A program made the position numbers and the translations under genes. The notes beneath the pieces are model-generated. The model was not told the DNA's origin. It saw only the letters and a program-made list of their open reading frames with translations, and did no database searches. DNA of 64,000 bases, taken from positions 248,001-312,000 of the forward strand of contig NZ_NJIG01000001.1 in assembly GCF_002209535.1 (NCBI RefSeq), written 5' to 3'. The DNA comes from Achromobacter marplatensis (lineage in GTDB: Bacteria > Pseudomonadota > Gammaproteobacteria > Burkholderiales > Burkholderiaceae_B). Shown one piece after another: positions 8,756-16,579 of the stretch; within the stretch, counting starts at the first letter, position 1, and every line of letters starts with the position of its first letter.

Positions 8756-8848
8756 ATCCCCCGCGTCGCAGCCCTGTGCCTTGTCGCCTTGTTTGCCGGC
8801 TGCTCGTCGACCGGTTCAGCGAACGATGCTGGGCCGGGGTGCGAATAA
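8756..8848 (+). pseudogene. Likely remnant of a small lipoprotein gene
   Basis: The frame following a TGA at 8753 reads VAALCLVALFAGCSSTGSAN and stops at TAA 8846-8848. That is the end of a lipoprotein signal with a plausible lipobox (FAGC) and a short mature part typical of tiny entericidin-like lipoproteins. No ATG, GTG or TTG start lies in this frame after the upstream stop, so it is probably decayed. This is a judgement on a very short segment. Confidence 0.35.
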
Positions 8849-8890
8849 AAGGTGGCGAACGGCGGCGACCAACCGCCGAATCACGAATGA

Positions 8891-8903
8891 GGGATAACCC
8901 TTA
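8891..8903. repeat. Second copy of GGGATAACCCTTA motif
   Basis: Identical to 13 bases of the hairpin centre at 6406-6418. Here the flanks pair only weakly (about 6 bp including a G-T pair). The two copies bracket the PhoD-like and small membrane protein genes. Confidence 0.5.
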
Positions 8904-9028
8904 AGTGCAAAATTCACGAATAAAATTCCTGAATGGCTGGGAATTTATATCGTTTTGAGGAACACCCCCTGGGGCCTTGTAATGCGTGTTCGCTTAACGC
9001 TGTCCACGCATCTACCCCAGACTCCCTC

Positions 9029-9709
9029 ATGAATCCCATCGGATACCGCATTCTTCCCCGTTCCGGCCCGGCCGTCTCGGCCGACGTGCTGGCCGGCTTC
9101 GCCGCCATCGGCTCAGCCCAGATCAGCGACTGCATGAACCGCCTGTACGGCGTGTCGGGCCTGCGCCCGATGCATGCCTGCACGCGTCGCACCGTCGGCC
9201 TGGCGCTGACCGTCAAGACCCGTCCGGGCGATAACCTGATGATCCACAAGGCGATTTCGCTGGGCGGCGCGGGCGACGTGATCGTCGTCGATGGCGCCGG
9301 CGACACCAGCAACGCGCTGGTCGGCGAACTGATGATGATGGATGCGCAATCGCGCGGCATCGAGGGCTTTGTGATCGACGGCGCCGTACGCGACCTGGAC
9401 GTCTTCGCCCAGGGCGAATTCGGCTGCTTCGCGCGCGCCGCGTCGCACAAGGGCCCGTACAAGGATGGCCCGGGCGAAATCAATGTGCCGGTGTCCGTGG
9501 GCGGCCAGGTGGTCAACCCGGGCGACGTGGTCGTGGGCGACGCCGACGGCGTGGTGGTGATCCCCGCCGAATTCGCCGCGGCCGTGCTGGCCCTGGCGCA
9601 GAAGAAGGAAGCGGACGAAGCCGTGGCCAAGGAAAAGCTGCGCGCCGGCACCTACACCAAGCCCTGGCTGGAAAAGACCCTGGCCGAGAAGATGGGAGCC
9701 GCCAAATGA
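9029..9709 (+). CDS. RraA-family aldolase (HMG/CHA aldolase type)
   Basis: A 226-residue protein. GDNLMIHKAISLGGAGDVIV, DGAGDTSNALVGELMM and IDGAVRDLD are the substrate-loop and Arg-Asp motifs (Arg121, Asp122) of class II 4-hydroxy-4-methyl-2-oxoglutarate / 4-carboxy-4-hydroxy-2-oxoadipate aldolases, which release pyruvate using Mg or Mn. RNase-regulator RraA proteins share the fold but lack the extended C-terminal helices seen here. The frame is open upstream to 8933, but ATG 9029 starts the conserved part. Its stop overlaps the start of the aminotransferase gene (ATGA), indicating translational coupling and a shared pathway. Confidence 0.87.
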   Translation: MNPIGYRILPRSGPAVSADVLAGFAAIGSAQISDCMNRLYGVSGLRPMHACTRRTVGLALTVKTRPGDNLMIHKAISLGGAGDVIVVDGAGDTSNALVGELMMMDAQSRGIEGFVIDGAVRDLDVFAQGEFGCFARAASHKGPYKDGPGEINVPVSVGGQVVNPGDVVVGDADGVVVIPAEFAAAVLALAQKKEADEAVAKEKLRAGTYTKPWLEKTLAEKMGAAK

Positions 9710-10908
9710 GCATCGTCGCTGACCGCATCAAGCGCATCAAGCTGTCGCCCAGCGTCGCCGCGCGCGCCATCATCGCCGAACTGCGCGAGCAGGGCCGCCG
9801 CATCATCGACCTGACGATCGGCGAGCCCGACTTCTCGACGCCGGAACACATCCGCCAGGCCGCCACTGCCGCCATGAACCGCGGCGAAACCAAATACCCG
9901 CCCGCGCAGGGCACGGTTGCCTTGCGCCGCGCCGCGCGCGGCCATCTGCTGGAAGCGACCGGGGTGGATTACCCCGTGGCACAGATCATCGTCTCTACCG
10001 GCGCCAAGCAGGTGATCTTCAATGGCCTGGCCGCCACGCTGAACGAGGGCGACGAGGTGCTGATTCCCGCGCCGTTCTGGGTGTCGTACCCGGACATGGT
10101 GCTGGTCAACGGCGGCACGCCGGTCGCGGTGCAGACCTCGCCCGCCACGGACTACAAGGTCACCCCGGAAGCGCTGGAGCGCGCCATCACGCCGCGCACC
10201 AAGTGGCTGATGATGAACGCGCCCAGCAACCCGACGGGCTCGGTCTACACGGCCGACGAACTGCGCGGCCTGACCGACGTGCTCAAGCGCCATCCGCACG
10301 TATGGCTGATGACCGACGACATTTACGCCCGCCTGAACTTCACCGGCGAACCGACCGTGCATCCGTTGCAGGTCGCGCCGGAACTGGCCGCCCGCACGCT
10401 GGTGGTCAACGGGGTGTCCAAGGCGTACGCCATGACGGGTTGGCGCATCGGCTACGGCGCCGGCCCCGATGAACTCATCAAGGCGATGGCGATCCTGCAG
10501 TCCCAGAGCACGTCGGGCGCATCGTCCGTCAGCCAGGCTGCGGCGCTGGAAGCGCTGTCCGGTCCGCAGGACTGCGTGACCCAGTTCGCCCAAGTCTTCC
10601 GCGAACGCCGCGACCTGGCGATCGCCGAATTGTCCGGCGCGCCGGGCCTGGCAATCGTCGTGCCGCAAGGCGCGTTCTACGTCTTTCCGGACTGCTCGGG
10701 TCTGTTGGGCAAGAAGACGCCTGCCGGGGACGTGATCGCCACCGACACCGACCTGACGCACTATCTGCTGCGCGAGGCCGGCGTGGCTGTCATCGACGGC
10801 CACGCCTACGGCGCGCCGGGCACGTTCCGGCTGTCGTTCGCCGCGTCCCTGGACGATATCCAGCAGGGATGCGCCGCCATCCGCGAGGCCTGCGCCAAGC
10901 TGGCCTGA
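9706..10908 (+). CDS. PLP-dependent class I/II aminotransferase
   Basis: A 400-residue aspartate-aminotransferase-type enzyme. The PLP lysine is Lys239 in VVNGVSKAYAMTGWRIGYG; Asn171/Asn175 lie in NAPSNPTGS, Asp204 in MTDDIYARLNF, and the C-terminal carboxylate-binding Arg in APGTFRLSFA. It would convert an amino acid to its 2-oxo acid in the cytoplasm. Overlap with the aldolase gene and the following amino-acid importer suggest that its product is the aldolase substrate. The exact amino acid cannot be read from sequence. Confidence 0.93.
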   Translation: MSIVADRIKRIKLSPSVAARAIIAELREQGRRIIDLTIGEPDFSTPEHIRQAATAAMNRGETKYPPAQGTVALRRAARGHLLEATGVDYPVAQIIVSTGAKQVIFNGLAATLNEGDEVLIPAPFWVSYPDMVLVNGGTPVAVQTSPATDYKVTPEALERAITPRTKWLMMNAPSNPTGSVYTADELRGLTDVLKRHPHVWLMTDDIYARLNFTGEPTVHPLQVAPELAARTLVVNGVSKAYAMTGWRIGYGAGPDELIKAMAILQSQSTSGASSVSQAAALEALSGPQDCVTQFAQVFRERRDLAIAELSGAPGLAIVVPQGAFYVFPDCSGLLGKKTPAGDVIATDTDLTHYLLREAGVAVIDGHAYGAPGTFRLSFAASLDDIQQGCAAIREACAKLA

Positions 10909-10969
10909 GCCGGCGCCACGCATTTCATTCCAGTACGACCACCACACAAACAGACAAGGGGAATCAACC

Positions 10970-11791
10970 ATGAAACGCCACACTCTCTTCGCCGCCTGCC
11001 TGGGCCTGGCCACCCTGGCGCTGGGCGCCGCCGCCCAGGCCGATCAGGTCGACGACATCAAGGCGCGCGGCGAACTCGTCTGCGGCACGCTGGGCACCTC
11101 GCAGCCGTTCAGCTTCCAGGACGGCGCCACGCGCCAACTGGTGGGCTACGACGTCGACGTGTGCAAGCTCGTCGCCGACAAGCTGGGCGTGAAGGTCAAC
11201 TACAAGTTGCTGTCGGTGGCGGCGCGCGTGCCGGAACTGAACGAAGGCCGCGTGGACATCCTGGCGGCCAACCTGGGTTATTCGCCTGACCGCGCCGAAC
11301 AGATCGCCTTCAGCCACGCCTACTACGTCAGCCCGCAGAAGCTGCTGGTGCGCAAGGACTCGGGGCTGGACACCGTGGAAGCCCTGAACGGCCGCCGCGT
11401 CGGCGCCACCAAGGGCTCCAGCTCGGAGCGCGAGATCAAGCGCATCCTGAACAAGTCCCAGGTCATCGGCTACGGCGACAGCTCGGCCACCTATCTGGCC
11501 TTGCAGCAGAAGAAGGTGGATGCGCAGTTCGCCTCTGAGCTGGTGCTTGTGCGCCTGGTGCTGCAGAGCCCGCCGACCGCGCCCGTGAGCGTGATCGCCA
11601 AGTCGGTGTTCGACGAACCCTGGGGCCTGGGCGTGCGCAAGTCGGAACCGCGTTTCCTGCAGGCCGTGAACCAGGCGCTGGATGAAGCGGAAAGCTCGGG
11701 CGCGGCCGCCAAGCTCTTTGACAAGTGGTTCGGCCCCGAAACGCCGTACAAGCTGGAACGCGGCTTCAAGATCGGCCCCATCGCCAGCTGA
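10970..11791 (+). CDS. Amino-acid ABC transporter, periplasmic binding protein
   Basis: A 273-residue family 3 solute-binding protein. The Sec signal MKRHTLFAACLGLATLALGA ends near AQA-DQVDD; there is no lipobox. Mature sequence shows GELVCGTLGTSQPFSFQD and GYDVDVCKLVADKLGVKV, typical of glutamate/glutamine/polar amino-acid binders, and GATKGSSSEREI in the second lobe. The start is supported by AAGGGGAA upstream. It is the first of four importer genes and lies 61 bp after the aminotransferase gene. Confidence 0.92.
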   Translation: MKRHTLFAACLGLATLALGAAAQADQVDDIKARGELVCGTLGTSQPFSFQDGATRQLVGYDVDVCKLVADKLGVKVNYKLLSVAARVPELNEGRVDILAANLGYSPDRAEQIAFSHAYYVSPQKLLVRKDSGLDTVEALNGRRVGATKGSSSEREIKRILNKSQVIGYGDSSATYLALQQKKVDAQFASELVLVRLVLQSPPTAPVSVIAKSVFDEPWGLGVRKSEPRFLQAVNQALDEAESSGAAAKLFDKWFGPETPYKLERGFKIGPIAS

Positions 11792-11914
11792 AAGACCGCT
11801 GACCCCAGCGCGGCCCGCATGTCCCCGTCACGGTTTCCGGCGTCCGCCCAGGCGGGCGGCCGGAGCCCGTGACGTTTGGCGTGGGCCGCGCGATTGCAGG
11901 AGATTGATTGCTTT

Positions 11915-12604
11915 ATGAGCCTACTTGACGCTTCCCAATACCAGCTGCTGGCCAGCGGCATGCTGGTCACCGTGCAGCTGTTCCTGGTTGCCTGGGTGAT
12001 GGCCTTCACGATCGCGGTGACACTGGTCGTGGTGCGCGCCACCAACCTGGCGCCGTGCCGCTGGGTGGTCGATGCCTACGTGGAATACCACCGCAACGTG
12101 CCGCTGCTGGTGCAGGTGCTGTTCTGGTACTTCGGCATGCCTGAACTGCTGCCCGAGGGCTTTCGCATGTGGCTGTACGAGCACAACGCCGAGATGTCGC
12201 TGGCGGCGATCGCGCTGGCGCTGGGCTCGGCCGCCTACATCGCCGAAGACATCCGCAGCGGGCTGCGCGCCATCCCGGGCACGCAGTTCGAAGCGGCCCG
12301 GGCGCTGGGCGCCAGCTATCTGCAGTGCATGCGCTTCGTGATCGTGCCGCAGGCCGTGCGCATTTCCATCCCGCCGCTGGTGGGCCGGGCGCTGCTGCTG
12401 TTCAAGAACACCAGCGTGGCCATGGCGATCGGCGTGATGGAACTGACCTACCAGGCCCGCGAGATCGAAAACGAGACCTACCGCACCTTCGCCACCTTCG
12501 GCGCGGCGACGATCATGTACCTGCTGGGATCGTTCCTGATCATGGCGGTCGGATCGCGCATCTACGCCCGTTATCGTCTGAACCGCGGAGGCCACGGTGC
12601 TTGA
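11915..12604 (+). CDS. Amino-acid ABC transporter permease (first)
   Basis: A 229-residue HisM/GlnP-type inner-membrane permease with about five helices. The HEAA loop is AIPGTQFEAARALGASYLQCMRFVIVPQAVR, where it docks the ATPase, written here in part as QFEAARALGASYLQ. ATG 11915 is the chosen start; AGGAG lies 12 bp upstream. Its last codons overlap the GTG start of the second permease by 8 bp. Confidence 0.92.
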   Translation: MSLLDASQYQLLASGMLVTVQLFLVAWVMAFTIAVTLVVVRATNLAPCRWVVDAYVEYHRNVPLLVQVLFWYFGMPELLPEGFRMWLYEHNAEMSLAAIALALGSAAYIAEDIRSGLRAIPGTQFEAARALGASYLQCMRFVIVPQAVRISIPPLVGRALLLFKNTSVAMAIGVMELTYQAREIENETYRTFATFGAATIMYLLGSFLIMAVGSRIYARYRLNRGGHGA

Positions 12605-13286
12605 TCTGCTACTGCAATACTGGCCCACGCTGCTGGTCGGCCAATACCCTAACGGCCCGCTGGGCGGACTGGTCCTCACGCTGATCCTGGCGGCACTGGG
12701 CCTGGCGATGTCGATGCCGCTGGCGCTGCTGATTGCGCTGGCCCGGGTCAGCCCGTTCGGCTGGCTGCGCGTGGCCAGCAAGGCGCTGGTCAACGTGGTG
12801 CGCGGCATGCCGCTACTGATGCTGATTTTCTGGGCCTACTTCGTCGTGCCGAAACTGACCGGCCAGGTCGTCAGCGGCTTCTGGACGCTGATCTTCGCGC
12901 TGGTGGTCTATGAAAGCGCGTACCTGTCGGAAGTGATCCGTTCGGGCATCGAGGCGGTGCCGCGCGGCCAGATCGAGGCGTCCCGTTCGCTGGGCGTGGG
13001 CTACTGGACGACGATGCGCAAGGTGGTGCTGCCGCAGGCGCTCTTTAACGTGTTGCCCAGCATGACCAGCCAGTTCGTGTCGACCGTCAAGGAGACGTCG
13101 CTGGGCTATGTCATCAGCGTCAACGAACTGACCTTCGCGGCCAACCAAGTCAACAACCTGGTGCTGACCCAGCCGCTGCAGGTGTTCGGCATCCTGGCCA
13201 TCATCTATTTCCTGGTGTGCTTCAGCCTGAGCCGCGGCTTGAGCTGGCTGGACCTGCGTATCCGCCGCTCGCGCGCCATGGCTTAA
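12597..13286 (+). CDS. Amino-acid ABC transporter permease (second)
   Basis: A 229-residue permease pairing with the previous one. The start codon is GTG at 12597, preceded by GGAGG, and lies inside the end of the first permease gene. The ATPase-docking loop is recognisable around [20 protein letters not shown]. Helical segments include [20 protein letters not shown] near the N-terminus. The two permeases form the heterodimeric channel of a polar amino-acid importer. Confidence 0.92.
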   Translation: MLDLLLQYWPTLLVGQYPNGPLGGLVLTLILAALGLAMSMPLALLIALARVSPFGWLRVASKALVNVVRGMPLLMLIFWAYFVVPKLTGQVVSGFWTLIFALVVYESAYLSEVIRSGIEAVPRGQIEASRSLGVGYWTTMRKVVLPQALFNVLPSMTSQFVSTVKETSLGYVISVNELTFAANQVNNLVLTQPLQVFGILAIIYFLVCFSLSRGLSWLDLRIRRSRAMA

Positions 13287-13300
13287 AGCAAGGACAAAAC

Positions 13301-14035
13301 ATGATCAATCTTGAAAAAGTGAACAAGTGGTATGGCGCGCATCACGTGCTGAAGGACGTGGACCTGTCGGTAGCGCGCGGCGAAGTGCTGGTGGTGTGCG
13401 GCCCGTCGGGGTCGGGCAAGTCCACCATGATCCGCACGATCAACCGCCTGGAGCCCATCGAAAAGGGCCGCATCCTGATCGACGGCGCGGACATCTACGC
13501 CAAGGGCGCGAACCTGAACGCGCTGCGGCAGAAGATCGGCTTCGTGTTCCAGCAGTTCAATCTGTTCCCGCACATGAGCGTGCTGGAAAACGTGATCTTC
13601 GCGCCCGTGAACATCCGCAAGCAGTCCCGCAAGGACTCCGTGGCGCTGGCGAAAAGCCTGCTGGAACGTGTGGGCCTGGAACACAAGATCGACGCCTATC
13701 CGGGGGCTTTGTCGGGCGGACAGCAGCAGCGCGTGGCGATCGCCCGGGCGCTGGCCCTGCAACCGCCGGTGATGCTGTTCGATGAGCCGACCAGCGCGCT
13801 GGACCCCGAGATGGTGGGTGAGGTGCTGCAGGTGATGAAGGGACTGGCCAAGGACGGCATGACGATGGTGTGCGTGACCCACGAAATGGGCTTCGCGCGC
13901 GACGTCTGCGACCGGGTCGTCTTCATGGACGGCGGCGAGATCCTGGAAATGGATACGCCCGAGCGCTTCTTCAGCGCGCCATCCCATCCGCGCGCGCAGC
14001 GCTTCCTGGCCGACATCCTGCATCCGCGCGGCTAA
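13301..14035 (+). CDS. Amino-acid ABC transporter ATP-binding protein
   Basis: A 244-residue GlnQ/HisP-type ATPase. Walker A is GPSGSGKST (34-42), Q-loop in [14 protein letters not shown], signature [15 protein letters not shown], Walker [13 protein letters not shown] and switch His in [12 protein letters not shown]. All catalytic motifs are present. It ends the importer and is 14 bp after the second permease. A longer frame from 13217 overlaps that permease and is not used. Confidence 0.95.
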   Translation: MINLEKVNKWYGAHHVLKDVDLSVARGEVLVVCGPSGSGKSTMIRTINRLEPIEKGRILIDGADIYAKGANLNALRQKIGFVFQQFNLFPHMSVLENVIFAPVNIRKQSRKDSVALAKSLLERVGLEHKIDAYPGALSGGQQQRVAIARALALQPPVMLFDEPTSALDPEMVGEVLQVMKGLAKDGMTMVCVTHEMGFARDVCDRVVFMDGGEILEMDTPERFFSAPSHPRAQRFLADILHPRG

Positions 14036-14080
14036 GGTCGCAGCAGGCAGCGTGGCGGCGATGTTAAGGTGAGGGTTTCC

Positions 14081-15046
14081 ATGCGTTTGGCATCGACCGC
14101 CGCGATGTACACCCTTAAACAGCTAGAGGCTTTTTACTGGAGCTCCGAATTGGGCAGCTTCAGCGCGTCGTCCCGCAAACTGCACACCACGCAGTCGGCA
14201 GTGGCCAAGCGGGTGGGCGAGCTTGAAGCGTTTGCCGGGTCGCCCCTGTTCGAACGCCGGGCCAAGAAGCTGGTGATGACGCCGCAAGGGCGCAAGCTCT
14301 TCGAACTGGCGCGCGAAATGCTGGATCTGAACAGCCGCATCGTGCAAAACATGGCCGATCCGGCCAGTTTTGAAGGCGTGCTGCGGCTGGGCGTGACCGA
14401 ACTGGTGGGCATGACCTGGCTGGCGCGGCTGATCAACCAGATCAGCCAGCGCTACCCCCGCGTGCAGCTGATGCCCGAGATCGATGGCGGCATCACGCTG
14501 TACGAAAGGCTGGAGCAGGACCAGATCGACCTGGCCATCATGCCCGGGCCGTTCTGGAGCTACCAGTACGACTGCACGCATCTGGGCGCCGTCACCAATG
14601 TCTGGATGGCCAGCCCCGCGCTGGACATCGATTTCGCAGCCCGCCTGACGCCGCAGGACCTGGCGCCGTATCCCGTGATTTCGCAGCCTACGAATTCGGC
14701 CTTGTCGCATCTGTATGACGCGTGGTTCGCCGAGCAGGGCCTGCCGGTCAAGCGCGTGCTGACCTGCAACAGCCTGGGGATGATGGCGCAGCTGACGATG
14801 CTGGGCCTGGGCATCAGCTATCTGCCGGGCGCGTATTTCGCGCCGCTGGTCGAGCGCGGCGCGCTCTGCCAGTTGAACGTGCAGCCGGACCTGCCCACCA
14901 TCAATTACTACGCCGTGCACAAGAAGAACATCGTCAACCCGATCGTGTCGCGGGTGATCGATATTGCGCGCGAGGAATGCGCGTTCGAAGTGGCGGGGGC
15001 ATTCCTGCCCCACGTGCCGCCGGCCGCCTTGCGGCGCCAAGCCTAG
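14081..15046 (+). CDS. LysR-family transcriptional regulator
   Basis: About 321 residues. The N-terminal winged HTH reads YTLKQLEAFYWSSELGSFSA followed by LHTTQSAVAKRVGELEAFAG; the rest is the substrate-binding-type effector domain (GVLRLGVTELVGMTWLARLI). AGGTGAGGG lies just ahead of ATG 14081, favouring this start over the downstream ATG 14105. It is on the same strand 45 bp after the importer ATPase, so it may be part of the operon and control it, a placement unlike the usual divergent LysR layout. Confidence 0.9.
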   Translation: MRLASTAAMYTLKQLEAFYWSSELGSFSASSRKLHTTQSAVAKRVGELEAFAGSPLFERRAKKLVMTPQGRKLFELAREMLDLNSRIVQNMADPASFEGVLRLGVTELVGMTWLARLINQISQRYPRVQLMPEIDGGITLYERLEQDQIDLAIMPGPFWSYQYDCTHLGAVTNVWMASPALDIDFAARLTPQDLAPYPVISQPTNSALSHLYDAWFAEQGLPVKRVLTCNSLGMMAQLTMLGLGISYLPGAYFAPLVERGALCQLNVQPDLPTINYYAVHKKNIVNPIVSRVIDIAREECAFEVAGAFLPHVPPAALRRQA

Positions 15047-15051
15047 GCGGC

Positions 15052-15071
15052 AGGCCGGCGGGCGCCGGCCT
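15052..15071. terminator. GC-rich inverted repeat between convergent genes
   Basis: AGGCCGGC (15052-15059) and GCCGGCCT (15064-15071) form a perfect 8-bp stem with a 4-nt loop between the stops of the LysR gene and the leftward I78 gene. It fits a bidirectional terminator, though no T-run is evident. Confidence 0.45.
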
Positions 15072-15082
15072 CCAAGACGGTC

Positions 15083-15484
15083 TTAGCCGCAGCGGATCGC
15101 CGTCATGACGTCCTTGTCGTCCACGATCAGATTCAGGCGGGTCGCGTTGTATTCCATGGTGACAAGCTGGCCGGGGCGCAGGATGCGCGCGGTCGTGCTG
15201 CCGCTGCGCGAACGCAGGTCTTCCATGACAGATTGGGTGGCCTTCTGGCCAATCTGCGATTGCAGGGCGCCGGCATCGCACGTCTTGCCGCTGGTGGCGC
15301 CGGGGATGTTTGACGACGATCCATAGGAGGATCCGCCATAGCTCGCGCCGCCGGACGTCCCCGAGGAGCTTGACGCGCTGGAGGAGCTGGAGGCTGCCGG
15401 CGCGCTGCTGGACGACGACGTTCCCGTATTGGCGCATGCGCTCAAACTGGCAACCAGAAGGAAAGGGATCAGCTTGCGGATCAT
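15083..15484 (-). CDS. Lipoprotein with I78 peptidase-inhibitor-like domain
   Basis: A 133-residue protein. The signal MIRKLIPFLLVASLSACANT has a lipobox (LSAC) and predicts an acylated Cys17. A Ser/Gly-rich low-complexity linker (about residues 22-58) leads to an I78-type inhibitor domain: RPGQLVTMEYNATRLNLIVD and the final IRCG. I78 inhibitors block serine proteases such as elastase or subtilisin. Being anchored in the envelope it may protect against host or competitor proteases; this is inference. AAGGAG precedes the ATG at 15484; the longer frame upstream overlaps another gene and is not used. Confidence 0.82.
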   Translation of the reverse strand: MIRKLIPFLLVASLSACANTGTSSSSSAPAASSSSSASSSSGTSGGASYGGSSYGSSSNIPGATSGKTCDAGALQSQIGQKATQSVMEDLRSRSGSTTARILRPGQLVTMEYNATRLNLIVDDKDVMTAIRCG

Positions 15485-15546
15485 GTAAAGCTCCTTACAA
15501 CTACGCGACAAAAAAGCCATGATAGACCAGCCGGGGCGGACTGTAA

Positions 15547-16461
15547 TCAGGGGCCGCCGGCCGGCTGCATGCCGGGCAGCGCAGGCAGCCGGTCGGCCAG
15601 GAACTGGATCAGCAACCGGGCCCGCAACGCCTGGTAGCGGCGCGAGGGGTAGATCAGGAAAGCCTCTTGCGGCGCGCCGCTCCATTCGGGTAGAACGCGC
15701 AGCAATTGCCCGTCGGCCACCAGGTCCTCGACCAGCCAGGCGGGGCACAGTCCCAGGCCGGCTCCCATCGCCAGCGTTTCGCGGATGGCCAGGGCGTTGT
15801 TGACGCGGTAGCGTCCCTGGGTCTGGACGGTGGCGCGGGAGGCACCGTGGTGCAGTTCCAGGGTGTCGCCGTCTGGCAGCCACGCGAACCGGACGTAATC
15901 GTGGGCGGTCAGGTCCTCAGGCGTGCGGGGCTTGCCGTGCCGGGCCAGATAGGAAGGCGCCGCCACCAGATGGCGCGGCGACAGGGCCGCCTTGCGGGCG
16001 ATGGCATTGGGCGGCAGGTCGCCGCCCAGGCGCAGCGCCACGTCCACGCCTTCTTCCACCAGGTCGACAAAGCGGTCGTTCAGGATCAATTCGACCTGGA
16101 TGTCGGGATAGGCGTCCAGGAATTCCCGGATCAGCGCATTCAGCCGGAACTGCCCGAGTGCGACCGGGGCGTTGACCCGCAGGAAGCCGGCGGGCTGCTC
16201 CGTTTGGCCACGGGCGTCGGCCACGGCTTCGGCATATTCCTCCAGCACGCGGTTGGCGCGTTCGTAGAAGCGTTTGCCTTGTTCGGTGGGCACAACGCGA
16301 GTCGTGCTGCGTTCCAGCAAGCGCACGTTCAGGTCTTTCTCCAGCGCGGCCACGATCTTGCTCAGCGCCGGTTGGCTCAAGCCCAGTTCCCGGGCGACGG
16401 CCGACAGCGTGCCGAGTTCCACGGCACGCACAAAGGCCCGCATGGCGCGCAGGGTATCCAT
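15547..16461 (-). CDS. LysR-family transcriptional regulator
   Basis: About 304 residues. The HTH is at the start (MDTLRAMRAFVRAVELGTLS, then LSQPALSKIVAALEKDL), followed by the linker helix and the effector domain (PAGFLRVNAPVALGQFRLNA). It belongs to the CrgA-like LysR group judged by ERSTTRVVPTEQGKRFYE. Start 16461 is preferred over 16470 because GGAA is 8 bp upstream. It is divergent from the SGNH hydrolase gene, its probable target, with repeated motifs in the gap. Confidence 0.9.
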   Translation of the reverse strand: MDTLRAMRAFVRAVELGTLSAVARELGLSQPALSKIVAALEKDLNVRLLERSTTRVVPTEQGKRFYERANRVLEEYAEAVADARGQTEQPAGFLRVNAPVALGQFRLNALIREFLDAYPDIQVELILNDRFVDLVEEGVDVALRLGGDLPPNAIARKAALSPRHLVAAPSYLARHGKPRTPEDLTAHDYVRFAWLPDGDTLELHHGASRATVQTQGRYRVNNALAIRETLAMGAGLGLCPAWLVEDLVADGQLLRVLPEWSGAPQEAFLIYPSRRYQALRARLLIQFLADRLPALPGMQPAGGP

Positions 16462-16466
16462 GGTAA

Positions 16467-16527
16467 GCATTCCATTTTGGAAGAAGTGGTATGCATTTTA
16501 CGGCTCTACCGGCATGGTTTGGAAGAA
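16467..16527. promoter_or_regulatory. Candidate LysR operator region
   Basis: In the LysR/SGNH intergenic gap, GCATTCCA (16467-16474) and TGGTATGC (16487-16494) form an inverted repeat with one mismatch, and TTTGGAAGAA occurs twice as a direct repeat (16476-16485, 16518-16527), 42 bp or four helical turns apart. This is the type of arrangement bound by LysR tetramers; no experimental support. Confidence 0.4.
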
Positions 16528-16579
16528 CCTATCGTGACGGTGTCGCGGTTGAAACCGCTATCCGTTTCCAGGAGTCCCT

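Larger units (their letters stand above)
8621..9028. other. Intergenic stretch of about 400 bp between divergent genes
   Basis: Between the small membrane protein and the rightward aldolase gene. It holds a lipoprotein-like remnant (8756-8848), the second copy of the GGGATAACCCTTA motif (8891-8903), and presumably promoters for both flanking genes. The sequence around 8880-8940 contains TCACGAAT twice (8881-8888 and 8914-8921). No intact gene was found. Confidence 0.5.

Noticed and set aside
14105-15046. ATG 14105 as start of the LysR regulator after the importer
   Set aside because: ATG 14081 has a strong AGGTGAGGG ribosome site at the right distance, so the longer protein is preferred.
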